Origin: Castellaniella sp034675905
GTDB taxonomy: Bacteria; Pseudomonadota; Gammaproteobacteria; Burkholderiales; Burkholderiaceae_B
NCBI RefSeq assembly: GCF_034675905.1
Contig: NZ_JAUCCV010000010.1
Span: 434,001-498,000, forward strand
Direction of reading: 5' to 3'
Length of the DNA: 64,000 nucleotides
Shown here: piece after piece, positions 34,067 to 42,773 of the stretch
Numbering within the stretch: position 1 is the stretch's first letter
Layout of the letters: each line of letters starts with the position of its first letter
Program-made: the position numbers and the translations under genes
The notes under the pieces: model-generated
Told to the model about the DNA's origin: nothing
Databases searched by the model: none
What the model saw: only the letters and a program-made list of their open reading frames with translations

Positions 34067-34597
34067 ATGACCACATTCACCCCCCACATCCATCACCGCC
34101 TGGCCCTATGTCTCTTCGCCCTGCTGACGGCGGCGCCGCTGACCGGCTACTGCACCTCTGATCTATCACCTTTGCCGGAACTGCCGCCCGCGGAACTGGG
34201 CGCACTGTCCCTGAAGGCCAGCGCGGTCCAGCAGGGAACCCTGAACATCAGCCACATCACCCAGAGAGGCGCGGCTGAAACCGCCTCGGTGCAGCAGACC
34301 GGCAACAGCAACCGCGCGGCGCTCACCCAGACCGGTGCGGCTAATACCGCCACCACCACCCAGCAAGGCAGCAATAACGACATCCAGCTGGTTCAAACCG
34401 GCAGCAACAACATGGCTGAAGTCACCCAGCAAGGCACGGGCAACCGGGTCCGGCTGGAACAATTCACCAGCAGCGCTTATGCGCGAGTGGATCAATTGGG
34501 CAACCTCAACCAGGCCACTGTCCAGCAGACCATTCCAGGGGCCCTCCCTCCCATCATCCAGATCGGCACCGGCCTGATGCTGAACGTTTACCGATAA
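34067..34597 (+). CDS. csgB: Curlin minor subunit (nucleator) CsgB-like
   Basis: A 176-residue exported amyloid subunit. After the signal region it contains about six tandem curlin repeats of roughly 22 residues with Q-x-G-x2-N-x5-Q spacing: QQGTLNISHITQ, QQGSNNDIQLVQ, QQGTGNRVRLEQ, DQLGNLNQATVQQ, ending in a degenerate unit IQIGTGLMLNVYR. A divergent last repeat is typical of CsgB, which templates CsgA polymerisation and stays at the surface. The ATG at 34067 follows CCAGGAG. CsgA follows after an 84-base gap. Confidence 0.88.
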   Translation: MTTFTPHIHHRLALCLFALLTAAPLTGYCTSDLSPLPELPPAELGALSLKASAVQQGTLNISHITQRGAAETASVQQTGNSNRAALTQTGAANTATTTQQGSNNDIQLVQTGSNNMAEVTQQGTGNRVRLEQFTSSAYARVDQLGNLNQATVQQTIPGALPPIIQIGTGLMLNVYR

Positions 34598-34681
34598 ACC
34601 CAGCTTTTTTGCAAAGCCCGGTTCCAAGACCGCCGGGCGGCGTATCTCTCAAGCAGGTCTTGATCCTAGAGGAGAATCACC

Positions 34682-35185
34682 ATGAGCACCAAACTTTGCG
34701 TACTGGCATCCGGTCTTGCCCTGGCTTTCGCAGGGACTGCCGCCTTCGCCGGCAGCACGGCCAGCAACTACCAGAACGGCGTCCTGAACGATTCCGACAT
34801 CACCCAGGCCTACAACTCGGATGCAACGGCCGACATCGTCCAGATCGGCACGCTGAACAAGGCGACGGCGACCCAGAAAAACAATGACGAAGGCTGGTTC
34901 TGGCATACCGGCTCCGTCATGATCGACATCTACCAGAACGGCACCCTGAACACGGCCAAAGCGACGCAAACGGGCACCGGCGACGCCGAATCCAAGATCG
35001 TCCAGATCGGCACCCTGAACAAGGCGACGACATCCCAAACGAATGGCTGGCATCAGGATTCCGACGTGTACCAGAACGGCACCCTGAATTCCGTCAAGGT
35101 CACGCAAACGGGCGATCACCTGGGGGCCACTTCGGTTCAGATCGGCACCTTGAACACATCCACCATCACCCAGACAGGCTGGTGA
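34682..35185 (+). CDS. csgA: Curlin major subunit CsgA-like
   Basis: A 167-residue amyloid fibre subunit with a signal peptide (MSTKLCVLASGLALAFAGTA, cleavage near AFAG). Six repeats of about 22-30 residues alternate between two types: YQNG(V/T)LN-x5-Q (repeats 1, 3, 5) and VQIGTLN-x5-Q (repeats 2, 4, 6). Each keeps the Gln and Asn that stack in the curlin beta-helix. Linkers are polar and include unusual Trp/His stretches (EGWFWHTG, GWHQ). AGAGGAG precedes the ATG. A strong stem-loop follows the gene. Confidence 0.92.
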   Translation: MSTKLCVLASGLALAFAGTAAFAGSTASNYQNGVLNDSDITQAYNSDATADIVQIGTLNKATATQKNNDEGWFWHTGSVMIDIYQNGTLNTAKATQTGTGDAESKIVQIGTLNKATTSQTNGWHQDSDVYQNGTLNSVKVTQTGDHLGATSVQIGTLNTSTITQTGW

Positions 35186-35208
35186 ACTCCTGGGCCGCAA
35201 CGGCCCGC

Positions 35209-35242
35209 GTCCCAGGCGGCTCTCAAACGACCCGTCTGGGAC
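35209..35242 (+). other. Stem-loop between csgA and the csgC-like gene
   Basis: GTCCCAGGCGG (35209-35219) pairs with 35232-35242 with a single G-T wobble. It is a likely mRNA-stabilising or partial-termination hairpin that would keep the major curlin transcript more abundant than the downstream pga genes. Confidence 0.5.
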
Positions 35243-35273
35243 ATTCCGTCGTCAAAGCACCAGGGAGAGGATC

Positions 35274-35591
35274 ATGTTGGCAGCGGACGTCAATCTACAG
35301 GTGTGGCTGGACACCCTGCCCGGGACACACCCCAGCGTCATCATTCCCTACGTACAAAGCGCCGAAGCCGGCATCGTCCGGTATCAGCTCAGCGCCACCA
35401 AACAGGGCAGCAGCGGATCTTCCAGCATCCAGCAAAGCGGCGGCGTACGCCTGCAAGCCAACCAGCCTACCGCGTTGACGCGATTCTCTCTGTCTGTCGG
35501 CCAACAGGATCAATGCAAGATCGAACTGGTTCTGTTTGCCAACGGCAATCCTGCCGGCGCCTACCAGTTTGACTGCCCGCGCACCCCCTAG
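35274..35591 (+). CDS. CsgC/CsgH-type curli chaperone
   Basis: A 105-residue Ig-like small protein. The segment SATKQGSSGSSSIQQSGG followed by LQANQPTALTRFSLSV aligns with E. coli CsgC (LREGSSGQSQTKQEKT; LPANQPIALTKLSLNI), the periplasmic inhibitor of premature curlin assembly. Oddly, the N-terminus MLAADVNLQVWLDTLPG has no visible signal peptide, and no in-frame upstream start supplies one, although the ribosome site AGGGAGAGG fits this ATG well. It lies 24 bases before pgaA. Confidence 0.78.
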   Translation: MLAADVNLQVWLDTLPGTHPSVIIPYVQSAEAGIVRYQLSATKQGSSGSSSIQQSGGVRLQANQPTALTRFSLSVGQQDQCKIELVLFANGNPAGAYQFDCPRTP

Positions 35592-35615
35592 CGCCACTTC
35601 CCTGCAAGGCTCATC

Positions 35616-37880
35616 GTGTCCGCCGGACTGCTGCCCACCGCATTGACGCTTTGTACGGCCTTGCTTCTGCCGGGTCTTGCCGCATGCGCTTCCCCCCAAC
35701 CATCCGACGCTCTGCTGCAGCAGGCGCGCACCTACCGCGACAGCCGGCTCTGGGACCAGGCGATCACCGCCTATCGTGATGGGGAGCAGCGCTTTCCCGG
35801 CATGCCCGCCTTTACGTACGGCCGCCTCATGACGCTGGCCGATGCGGGCCGCACCAACGACGCCATCCGGCAAGGTCGACAGTTGCTCGCCCGGCAGCCC
35901 ATGCAAGCAGACAGCCATCTGGTGCTGGCATACGCCTACCAGTTGGCTGGACAACCTTATGCCGCACTGGAACAAGCTTCCGCCGCCTACGATCTGGCGC
36001 CCGATACCCCCTATGTGATTCGCGCCTATATCCAGGCCCAACAGCAAGCGTCTCTGCCCGACTCTGCTCTGCGCCTGGCGCACGCCCGCCCCGGCATTGT
36101 GTCTGCTGACTCGATCCGCAGCCTGCAGACAGACGTCGCCGCCCAGCTGACTCGCGCCGCCTCTGCCGAGTCCCGCGGCGAAGCCAGCCGATACGCTCTG
36201 GCCGACCGCGCGCTGGCCCTGTACGACCGGCTGATTCCGCAATGGGAAGCCTTGGGGCCGCAGGCCCAGCCAAGCGTCAACCGCGCCCAGGCGGACCGCC
36301 TGCAGGCTCTGGCGGCTCGCCGCCGCACCCAGGACGTCGTGCAGGGCTATGCAGCCATGCAGCTCAAGGGCACGCCCATTCCCGCCTATGTGCTGAGCGA
36401 CGTCGCCGCTGCCTACCTGTCCCTGCGCCAGCCGGATAAAGCGGCAAAGCTGTTCCAACAGTCGCTGGACGCATCTGCCAACGGCGCAACGGCCGCCAGC
36501 CGGCTCGCCGATCAGACCGGCCTGTTCTATGCCCTGACGGAGTCCGACGCCCCCTCCGCCGGCCAGGCACGCCATGCATTGGCCCAAACCACCCGATCAT
36601 TGCCGATCTGGACCTACGACAAAGGCGACCCGATACGGCATCCCAACCAGGCAAAACTGAGTGCATCCCTGACCCAGACTCTGAATACCCTTTATGCAGG
36701 CGACACCAGGCTGGCGCAGACCCAGCTGGACCAGATGGTGCAAGAGGCGCCGAACAACGCCAGCCTGCGGACCGCCAGATCCCAGGTCTACCGCGCCCGC
36801 AACCTTCCGCATCAGGCCGAACAGGATCTGAAAATCGCAGAAAGCCAATCACCCCGCGCCATCGAAGTCGAGGCCAATCAGGCCGAGACGGCGTTGGCCC
36901 TGCAGGAATGGCGCCAGGCCAGGCTGCTCCTCGACGATCTGACCGCCCGCGCGCCAGAGGATCAGACCGTCCAGCGCCTGGCCCGCGAATGGGATGTACA
37001 CGACAGGGCGGAATGGCGCACGACCGCCGGTTTCGGGACATCCACAGACAGCCCGGCACAAGGCAGCCGGGACTGGAACATCGATACCGTCCTTTATTCC
37101 CCTCCGCTTGACGAGCACTGGCGCGCCTTCACGGGGCTGGGCCACTCGGAAGGCCGATTCGATGAAGGCCAAGGACGTTATGACTGGATGCGCGCCGGAC
37201 TGGAATGGCGCAGTCGCGATCTCACGGCGCAAGCCGAAATATCGGGCAACCGCTATGGCGACCGCCGCCGGACAGGCGCCGCACTATCGGCTTTCGTTGA
37301 TCTGGACGATCACTGGCAGATCGGCGCAGGCGCAGCGCTCCTGTCGCGGCAGACTCCGCTACGGGCCCTGATGCAGAACATCACGGCAAACCGCCTGAAC
37401 GCCTCGATCCGCTGGCGCGAAGATGAACAACGCGAGTGGTCGCTGGCGCTGGCGCCATCCTTTTTTTCCGATGGCAACACACGCCTGGAAGCCAGTTTGT
37501 CCGGGCGGGAACGCCTGCTCACCCGGCCTCGTGTCCAGATCGACGCCCTGCTGGATCTGTCCGCCTCCCGCAACACGGCGGACAACACGCCCTACTTCAA
37601 TCCCCGCTCGGACCTGAGCATCCTGCCTGCTCTGCAGATCACCCATACGCTGTACCAACGGTATGACACGCAATGGGAACAGCAATTCCTGCTGGGGGCT
37701 GGCGCCTATCTGCAGCAGCATCACGGCACGGGCGGCGTCTTCACGCTCGGCTACGGCCAGCGCTATCGCTACAACGACGCGATGGAGATCGGTTTCATGG
37801 TTTCCGGCGTCTCGAGACCCTATGACGGGCAACGCGAACGGGACCTCAATCTCGTCGTCAATGTGACGTACCGATTCTGA
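35616..37880 (+). CDS. pgaA: PNAG outer-membrane export porin PgaA
   Basis: A 754-residue protein: signal peptide (residues 1-25), periplasmic TPR superhelix (about 30-470; for example SRLWDQAITAYRDGEQRFPG and LRQPDKAAKLFQQSLDASAN), then a C-terminal beta-barrel (about 480-754) with alternating aromatic strands ending in LNLVVNVTYRF. PgaA carries partly deacetylated poly-beta-1,6-GlcNAc across the outer membrane and its TPRs bind PgaB. Start is GTG at 35616. The gene directly follows the curli genes and lies 14 bases from pgaB. Confidence 0.92.
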   Translation: MSAGLLPTALTLCTALLLPGLAACASPQPSDALLQQARTYRDSRLWDQAITAYRDGEQRFPGMPAFTYGRLMTLADAGRTNDAIRQGRQLLARQPMQADSHLVLAYAYQLAGQPYAALEQASAAYDLAPDTPYVIRAYIQAQQQASLPDSALRLAHARPGIVSADSIRSLQTDVAAQLTRAASAESRGEASRYALADRALALYDRLIPQWEALGPQAQPSVNRAQADRLQALAARRRTQDVVQGYAAMQLKGTPIPAYVLSDVAAAYLSLRQPDKAAKLFQQSLDASANGATAASRLADQTGLFYALTESDAPSAGQARHALAQTTRSLPIWTYDKGDPIRHPNQAKLSASLTQTLNTLYAGDTRLAQTQLDQMVQEAPNNASLRTARSQVYRARNLPHQAEQDLKIAESQSPRAIEVEANQAETALALQEWRQARLLLDDLTARAPEDQTVQRLAREWDVHDRAEWRTTAGFGTSTDSPAQGSRDWNIDTVLYSPPLDEHWRAFTGLGHSEGRFDEGQGRYDWMRAGLEWRSRDLTAQAEISGNRYGDRRRTGAALSAFVDLDDHWQIGAGAALLSRQTPLRALMQNITANRLNASIRWREDEQREWSLALAPSFFSDGNTRLEASLSGRERLLTRPRVQIDALLDLSASRNTADNTPYFNPRSDLSILPALQITHTLYQRYDTQWEQQFLLGAGAYLQQHHGTGGVFTLGYGQRYRYNDAMEIGFMVSGVSRPYDGQRERDLNLVVNVTYRF

Positions 37881-37894
37881 AACCAAGGCATCCC

Positions 37895-39931
37895 ATGCGA
37901 CCCGCATTCATGTTCTTGTCATTTTCTGCCTGCCTACGGCTGCTGGCGGCACTGTGCCTGGCCTTGCTGGCCGGGTGCGCCCAGGACATCCCTGTTTTTA
38001 CGCCGCCCGCCCAACGGCCGGCAGCCGCCGTCGATCAGCCCTGGCCCCACAACCGGGTTCTGGCGCTGGCCTACCACGACATCGAGGATACAGACCCTGA
38101 CCAACGCTTCCTGTCCGTACGCACGGATCTGCTGGTGGCGCAACTGCACTGGCTGCGGGATAACGGTTATCAGGCGGTGTCGGTAGACCAGATCCTGGCA
38201 GCGCACCAAGGCGGCAAGCCCCTGCCGCCCAAGGCGGTGCTGCTCAGCTTCGACGACGGCTATCGCAGTTTCTACACCCGCGCCTTTCCTATCCTGAAGG
38301 CCATGGGCTGGCCCGCCATCTGGGCGCCTGTCGGCCGATGGCTCAGCACCCCAGCCGGCCAGACCGTGCCATTCGGGCAGATACAGGTGAATCGGGAACG
38401 ATTCGCCACCTGGAGCGAGGCGCGACAGGTGGCGCAATCCGGACTGGTCGAGATCGCGGCGCATACCGACGATCTGCACAATGGCATCACGGCAAACCCC
38501 CAACGCAATCTGGAGCCGGCCGCCAGCACGTACCGCTACGACCCGGGCACGCAGTCTTACGAAACGGCTGCCGCCTATCGTCAACGGATCGGACGAGATG
38601 CGCAGCGCATCAGCGAAAAAATCCGCCAGGCCACGGGAAAAGCCCCTCGCGTCTGGGTATGGCCCTATGGCGCAGCCAACGGCGAGGCGCTGACGGTCCT
38701 GCGCCAGCAGGGCTACCAGATGGCCCTGACGCTGGACGAGGGATTGGGTGCAACAGACCAGCTGATGTCCATGCCCCGCCTGCTGGTATCGGGTTCGCCC
38801 GGCATGCCCGAATTCGCCGCATCCGTGCTGGGTGCGGAATCCCAGGACAATGTCCGGGTCGCCCAGGTGGACCTGGACTACCTCTACGACCCCGACCCTG
38901 CCCAGACGGACAAGAACCTGGGCGCTCTGGTGCAAAGAATGGCTGACCTGCAGATCAATACCGTCTTTCTGCAGGCCTTCGCAGATCCCAAGGGAGACGG
39001 CCTGGCCGAAGCCGTCTATTTCCCGAACCGCCGGTTACCCATGCGCGCCGATCTGTTCAACCGGGTCGTCTGGCAGCTGAAGACCCGCGCGCGCGTCAAA
39101 GTCTATGCCTGGATGCCAGTCCTGAGCTTCAAACTGCCGCCCGGTATCGCCCGAGTCACGCGCCTGGACCCCAAACACCCCGATGCCGCCCCGGCGCCTG
39201 ACCCAGCCCAATATCAAAGGCTGTCCCCGTTCGACCCCCAGGCCCGGGCCGCCATCACTGATCTCTATGAAGACGTGGCTCGCAGCGCTCCCATCGACGG
39301 CGTCCTGTTCCACGACGACGCGCTGCTGAGCGACTTCGAGGACGCCGGCCCGGCAGCCCTGGCGGCCTATCGGCAAGCCGGGTTGCCGGCATCCATCCCT
39401 GCGCTGCGAGCTGATCCAGTCACACTGCAGCGCTGGACACGCTTCAAGACGCAAACCCTGATCGACCTGACCAAGACGCTGACCGAGCACGTTCGCGCCA
39501 TCCGCGGCCCGCAAGTCAGAACCGCTCGAAACCTGTACGCCGAACCCATTCTGCAGCCGGCCAGCGAAGCCTGGTTCGCCCAGAACCTGGACGATTTCCT
39601 GAAGACCTACGACTGGACGGCGCCCATGGCCATGCCGCTGATGGAAGGGGTGCCCGCTTCACGGTCCGAGGCCTGGATCAGGCAACTGGTGGCGACCGTC
39701 GGCCAACGCCCCGGCGCACTGGAGCGCACCGTCTTCGAGCTGCAAGCCCGTGACTGGCGCTTGCCGCAACAGCCCGCCGTGGCATCCCGGCCCCTGGCTG
39801 CCTGGATGCAACAGCTGCTGCACTCAGGCGCCCGGCACTTCGGCTACTACCCGGACGACTTCATCCAGGACCAGCCCGAGCTGAACACCATCCGCCCCGC
39901 CATCTCGAATGCCTGGTATCCCTACCGATGA
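37895..39931 (+). CDS. pgaB: PNAG N-deacetylase lipoprotein PgaB
   Basis: A 678-residue outer-membrane lipoprotein (lipobox LLAGC, Cys near residue 28). The N-terminal NodB-type polysaccharide deacetylase domain shows ALAYHDIEDTDPDQR, the metal-binding LLSFDDGYRSFY and the EIAAHTDDLHNG segment. The C-terminal half, starting near VAQVDLDYLYDPDPAQTDKN, is the glycoside-hydrolase-like domain that binds and can cleave the polymer (DGVLFHDDALLSDFED). It deacetylates PNAG in the periplasm before export by PgaA. Confidence 0.94.
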   Translation: MRPAFMFLSFSACLRLLAALCLALLAGCAQDIPVFTPPAQRPAAAVDQPWPHNRVLALAYHDIEDTDPDQRFLSVRTDLLVAQLHWLRDNGYQAVSVDQILAAHQGGKPLPPKAVLLSFDDGYRSFYTRAFPILKAMGWPAIWAPVGRWLSTPAGQTVPFGQIQVNRERFATWSEARQVAQSGLVEIAAHTDDLHNGITANPQRNLEPAASTYRYDPGTQSYETAAAYRQRIGRDAQRISEKIRQATGKAPRVWVWPYGAANGEALTVLRQQGYQMALTLDEGLGATDQLMSMPRLLVSGSPGMPEFAASVLGAESQDNVRVAQVDLDYLYDPDPAQTDKNLGALVQRMADLQINTVFLQAFADPKGDGLAEAVYFPNRRLPMRADLFNRVVWQLKTRARVKVYAWMPVLSFKLPPGIARVTRLDPKHPDAAPAPDPAQYQRLSPFDPQARAAITDLYEDVARSAPIDGVLFHDDALLSDFEDAGPAALAAYRQAGLPASIPALRADPVTLQRWTRFKTQTLIDLTKTLTEHVRAIRGPQVRTARNLYAEPILQPASEAWFAQNLDDFLKTYDWTAPMAMPLMEGVPASRSEAWIRQLVATVGQRPGALERTVFELQARDWRLPQQPAVASRPLAAWMQQLLHSGARHFGYYPDDFIQDQPELNTIRPAISNAWYPYR

Positions 39932-39943
39932 GGAGCCCCCATC

Positions 39944-41278
39944 ATGCCGGACCGTCTGCTTGCTTTCCTGACGCTTTGCCTCGTCGTAGGCGCGCCCATC
40001 GGCACTGCCATCCTGTGGACGGGCGACCTGATCCTGAGCTTCGTCTTCTTCTATCCCCTGTTCATGTCGGGGCTGTGGATGTTCGGCGGCCTGTACTTCT
40101 GGGTGCACTGGGAGCGTCACTGGTCCTGGCTTCCGGATGCCGCGCCTCCCCCCCTTCCGGGCAATCCTCTGATTTCCATCCTGATCCCCTGCCACAACGA
40201 GGCGGAACACGGCGCCAGCGCGATTCTGGCAGCACTGGATCAGCGCTATCTGCACATCGAGGTCATCGCCATCAACGACGGCTCCAGCGACGGCACGCCA
40301 GCGTTGCTCGACAGACTGGCGGCGATCCATGACCGGCTGCGCGTCATCCACCTGGCGCAGAATCAGGGCAAGGCCATGGCTTTGCGCATGGGGGCGCTGG
40401 CGGCCCGCAGCGATTACCTGGTCTGCATCGATGGCGATGCTTTGCTGCACCGGGACGCCGCCAGCTATCTGGTCGCCCCCCTGATCCGCCACCCCCGCGT
40501 CGGCGCCGTTACCGGCAACCCGCGCATCCGCACCCGCTCGACGCTGATCGGCCGCATCCAGGTCGGCGAATTTTCCTCCATCGTGGGACTGATCAAACGC
40601 ACGCAACGCGTCTACGGGCAAGTCTTCACCGTATCCGGCGTGATTGCCGCCTTTCGGCGCAGCGCCCTGGACCGGGTCGGCTACTGGAGCCTGGACATGG
40701 TCACCGAAGACATTGACATCAGTTGGAAGTTGCAGCGGGATCATTGGTCGATCTTTTTCGAACCGCGCGCCCTGTGCTGGATTCTGATGCCCGAAACCCT
40801 GCGCGGCTTATGGCGGCAACGGCTGAGGTGGGCGCAAGGGGGCGCCGAGGTCTTTCTGAAGAACATCCCGGATATCTGGTCCTGGCATCACCGCCGCCTA
40901 TGGCCCATGGTGCTGGAATACGGCGTGTCCACGATCTGGGCATTTGCGCTCCTCCTGTCCATGCTGCTGTGGGCGATCGGGCTGTTCACCTTTCTGCCGG
41001 AACATATCCGTGTCGACACGCTGATGCCGCCCGCCTTCACAGGCCTGGTGCTGGCGACAGTCTGTCTGCTGCAGTTCGGCCTGAGCGTACTCATCGACCG
41101 CCGTTACGAGCCCGGCCTGACGGCGACTCTGTACTGGGTGATCTGGTACCCGCTGGCCTACTGGGCGATCTGCCTGCTGACGACCCTATGCGCCTTCCCC
41201 GGCGTCATGCTGCGGCGGCAGCGCCAACGCGCCCGGTGGACAAGCCCCGACCGCGGCATCAAGGAGCCCACACCATGA
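39944..41278 (+). CDS. pgaC: PNAG synthase glycosyltransferase PgaC
   Basis: A 444-residue processive GT2 family transferase in the inner membrane. Two N-terminal membrane helices precede the catalytic domain with ISILIPCHNEAEHGA, AINDGSSDGTPA, ICIDGDALLH, VTEDIDISWKLQ and the processivity motif QRLRWAQGG. Further helices follow (residues 325-420). It polymerises UDP-GlcNAc into PNAG together with PgaD; in E. coli the PgaC-PgaD pair is activated by c-di-GMP. The stop overlaps the pgaD ATG. Confidence 0.95.
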   Translation: MPDRLLAFLTLCLVVGAPIGTAILWTGDLILSFVFFYPLFMSGLWMFGGLYFWVHWERHWSWLPDAAPPPLPGNPLISILIPCHNEAEHGASAILAALDQRYLHIEVIAINDGSSDGTPALLDRLAAIHDRLRVIHLAQNQGKAMALRMGALAARSDYLVCIDGDALLHRDAASYLVAPLIRHPRVGAVTGNPRIRTRSTLIGRIQVGEFSSIVGLIKRTQRVYGQVFTVSGVIAAFRRSALDRVGYWSLDMVTEDIDISWKLQRDHWSIFFEPRALCWILMPETLRGLWRQRLRWAQGGAEVFLKNIPDIWSWHHRRLWPMVLEYGVSTIWAFALLLSMLLWAIGLFTFLPEHIRVDTLMPPAFTGLVLATVCLLQFGLSVLIDRRYEPGLTATLYWVIWYPLAYWAICLLTTLCAFPGVMLRRQRQRARWTSPDRGIKEPTP

Positions 41279-41865
41279 TGATCATCAAAACGCCACAATC
41301 CCTGCCAGGCCTGATCAGTGACAGTTTGCTGACGGCATTGGCTTGGCTGGCCTTTCTTTATTTGCTCATTGCCGGCGTGCAGTCCGTGCTGACGGCGCCG
41401 ACTGCAGCACGCGCCACGCCGCTGCCGTCCCCCCTGCTGCCGGATTTACGCACCCTGCTGGCATACACAATCGTATCCTCATGTATCGGACTGCTGCTGT
41501 ATTTATGGGCCAGCTATAACGCCTGGCGCTTCAACGGCCTGGATCGGCGCAAGCCGCACGCCACACTCACTGACCGAGCGCTGGCGCTCAGTTTCCATCT
41601 GAACCCCGCGCAGGTGGCGGGTCTGCATCACAGCCGGAACATTCTGCTGCACCATGCAGAAGACGGGAAAATCCAGCTGATATCCCTGCAAGAAGCGCAG
41701 CACGGATCGGAAGATCAGGTGATCGACATGGCGGCGTGGCGTCGGAAGGATACATCTGAAAACAAGGCGCTACCTCGTACAGCTGATATCCATTGCAATG
41801 AACTGAACAATAATCGCTTGCGCAGCCCAGCAAGAGGCTTACCATCATGGCGACCATTACCGTAG
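41275..41865 (+). CDS. pgaD: PNAG synthase accessory subunit PgaD-like
   Basis: A 196-residue inner-membrane protein with two hydrophobic helices (about 15-40 and 65-90; LAWLAFLYLLIAGVQSVL and TIVSSCIGLLLYLWASYNAW), followed by a cytoplasmic tail. Position after pgaC with an ATGA overlap and the two-helix topology identify it; sequence similarity in this family is low. The tail is longer than the 137-residue E. coli PgaD, and its last codons overlap the following regulator gene by 19 bases. It probably takes part in c-di-GMP control of the synthase. Confidence 0.8.
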   Translation: MMIIKTPQSLPGLISDSLLTALAWLAFLYLLIAGVQSVLTAPTAARATPLPSPLLPDLRTLLAYTIVSSCIGLLLYLWASYNAWRFNGLDRRKPHATLTDRALALSFHLNPAQVAGLHHSRNILLHHAEDGKIQLISLQEAQHGSEDQVIDMAAWRRKDTSENKALPRTADIHCNELNNNRLRSPARGLPSWRPLP

Positions 41866-42752
41866 TGGAACCCAGCACGCTTGTGCGCCTGGGCATCCTG
41901 AATCTGATCCAAATGCTGGATCGCCGCATCACCACGGTAGGACTGGACTACGTCCAGTTATTCCAGGGGCCGGCCACCCAGCCCTACAGCATCGACCTGA
42001 TGCTGTTGTCGGTCCCCAATCTATACAGCCGCGTCGCCGAATTGCTCGCTGCCGCGCAGCAAGGCTATGCGCCGCGCCGCATCTTGCTGCTGTCGGATAC
42101 CCCATCACTGCCCTATTCCCTGCTGAACCTGCCGGGAGAACTGGCGGGATACCTGCACAAGCACTCCTCGCAGGATGTGCTGAAAACCTCGATCATGCTG
42201 GTGCTGGCCGGCGGGAAGTGCTTTCCGTACCCCGATCAGCGGCATGCCGACCATGCGGCCGCCGAGAAACCCGAACCGGGGTCGCTGCCAAAGCGCCGCT
42301 GGTACGACAGCAGCGACCCGCCGAGCGATCCCGGTGCGGAAGCCCCGGCCTGCGTCAATCTGCTGTCTCCCGCAGCTTCCCTCTATCGCCCGCCACAAGC
42401 CACGCCCCGGGCGACGCCCGCAGCCCCGGCTACCGGCAAGGTGACCCCCAATTTCCAGGCGCCGACCACGGAACGCATCAGCCAGGAAGCCTGCATCCTG
42501 CAGCTGACGCCCCGCCAATATGAAGTCCTGTCCATGCTGGCACAGGGATATCCGCTCAAGAAGGTCAGCCGGGAACTGGATATTTCCATCGCCACCGCCA
42601 AAACCCATGCCGAGGCGCTGTACCAGCGCCTGGGCGTCAACAACCGGAACGCGGCGGTCTACACGGCGATTTCGCGGGGGGCCACATTCGGCTGGCGCGA
42701 GCCGCCCCAACAGGACGCCCCCCCGCCGGCAGACGCCAGCACACCGGACTGA
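41847..42752 (+). CDS. CsgD-like LuxR-family regulator with pseudo-receiver domain
   Basis: A 301-residue regulator. The N-terminal 120 residues resemble a response-regulator receiver fold (MATITVVEPSTLVRLGILNL; RRILLLSDTP), but the acidic pocket is missing and the phospho-acceptor position reads IDLMLLSVPN with no Asp. A Pro/Ala-rich linker (130-210) leads to a C-terminal LuxR helix-turn-helix (LTPRQYEVLSMLAQGYPLKK; ISIATAKTHAEALYQRLGVN). E. coli CsgD has the same organisation. Its overlap with pgaD and place at the end of the csg-pga array suggest it controls matrix production. Confidence 0.8.
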   Translation: MATITVVEPSTLVRLGILNLIQMLDRRITTVGLDYVQLFQGPATQPYSIDLMLLSVPNLYSRVAELLAAAQQGYAPRRILLLSDTPSLPYSLLNLPGELAGYLHKHSSQDVLKTSIMLVLAGGKCFPYPDQRHADHAAAEKPEPGSLPKRRWYDSSDPPSDPGAEAPACVNLLSPAASLYRPPQATPRATPAAPATGKVTPNFQAPTTERISQEACILQLTPRQYEVLSMLAQGYPLKKVSRELDISIATAKTHAEALYQRLGVNNRNAAVYTAISRGATFGWREPPQQDAPPPADASTPD

Positions 42753-42773
42753 CGCGCCTGCCGGCCGGCAGGA

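Noticed and set aside
34760..35180. Regular repeats that could suggest a CRISPR array
   Set aside because: They are in-frame curlin repeats within a signal-peptide-bearing gene, with degenerate copies and no unique spacers.
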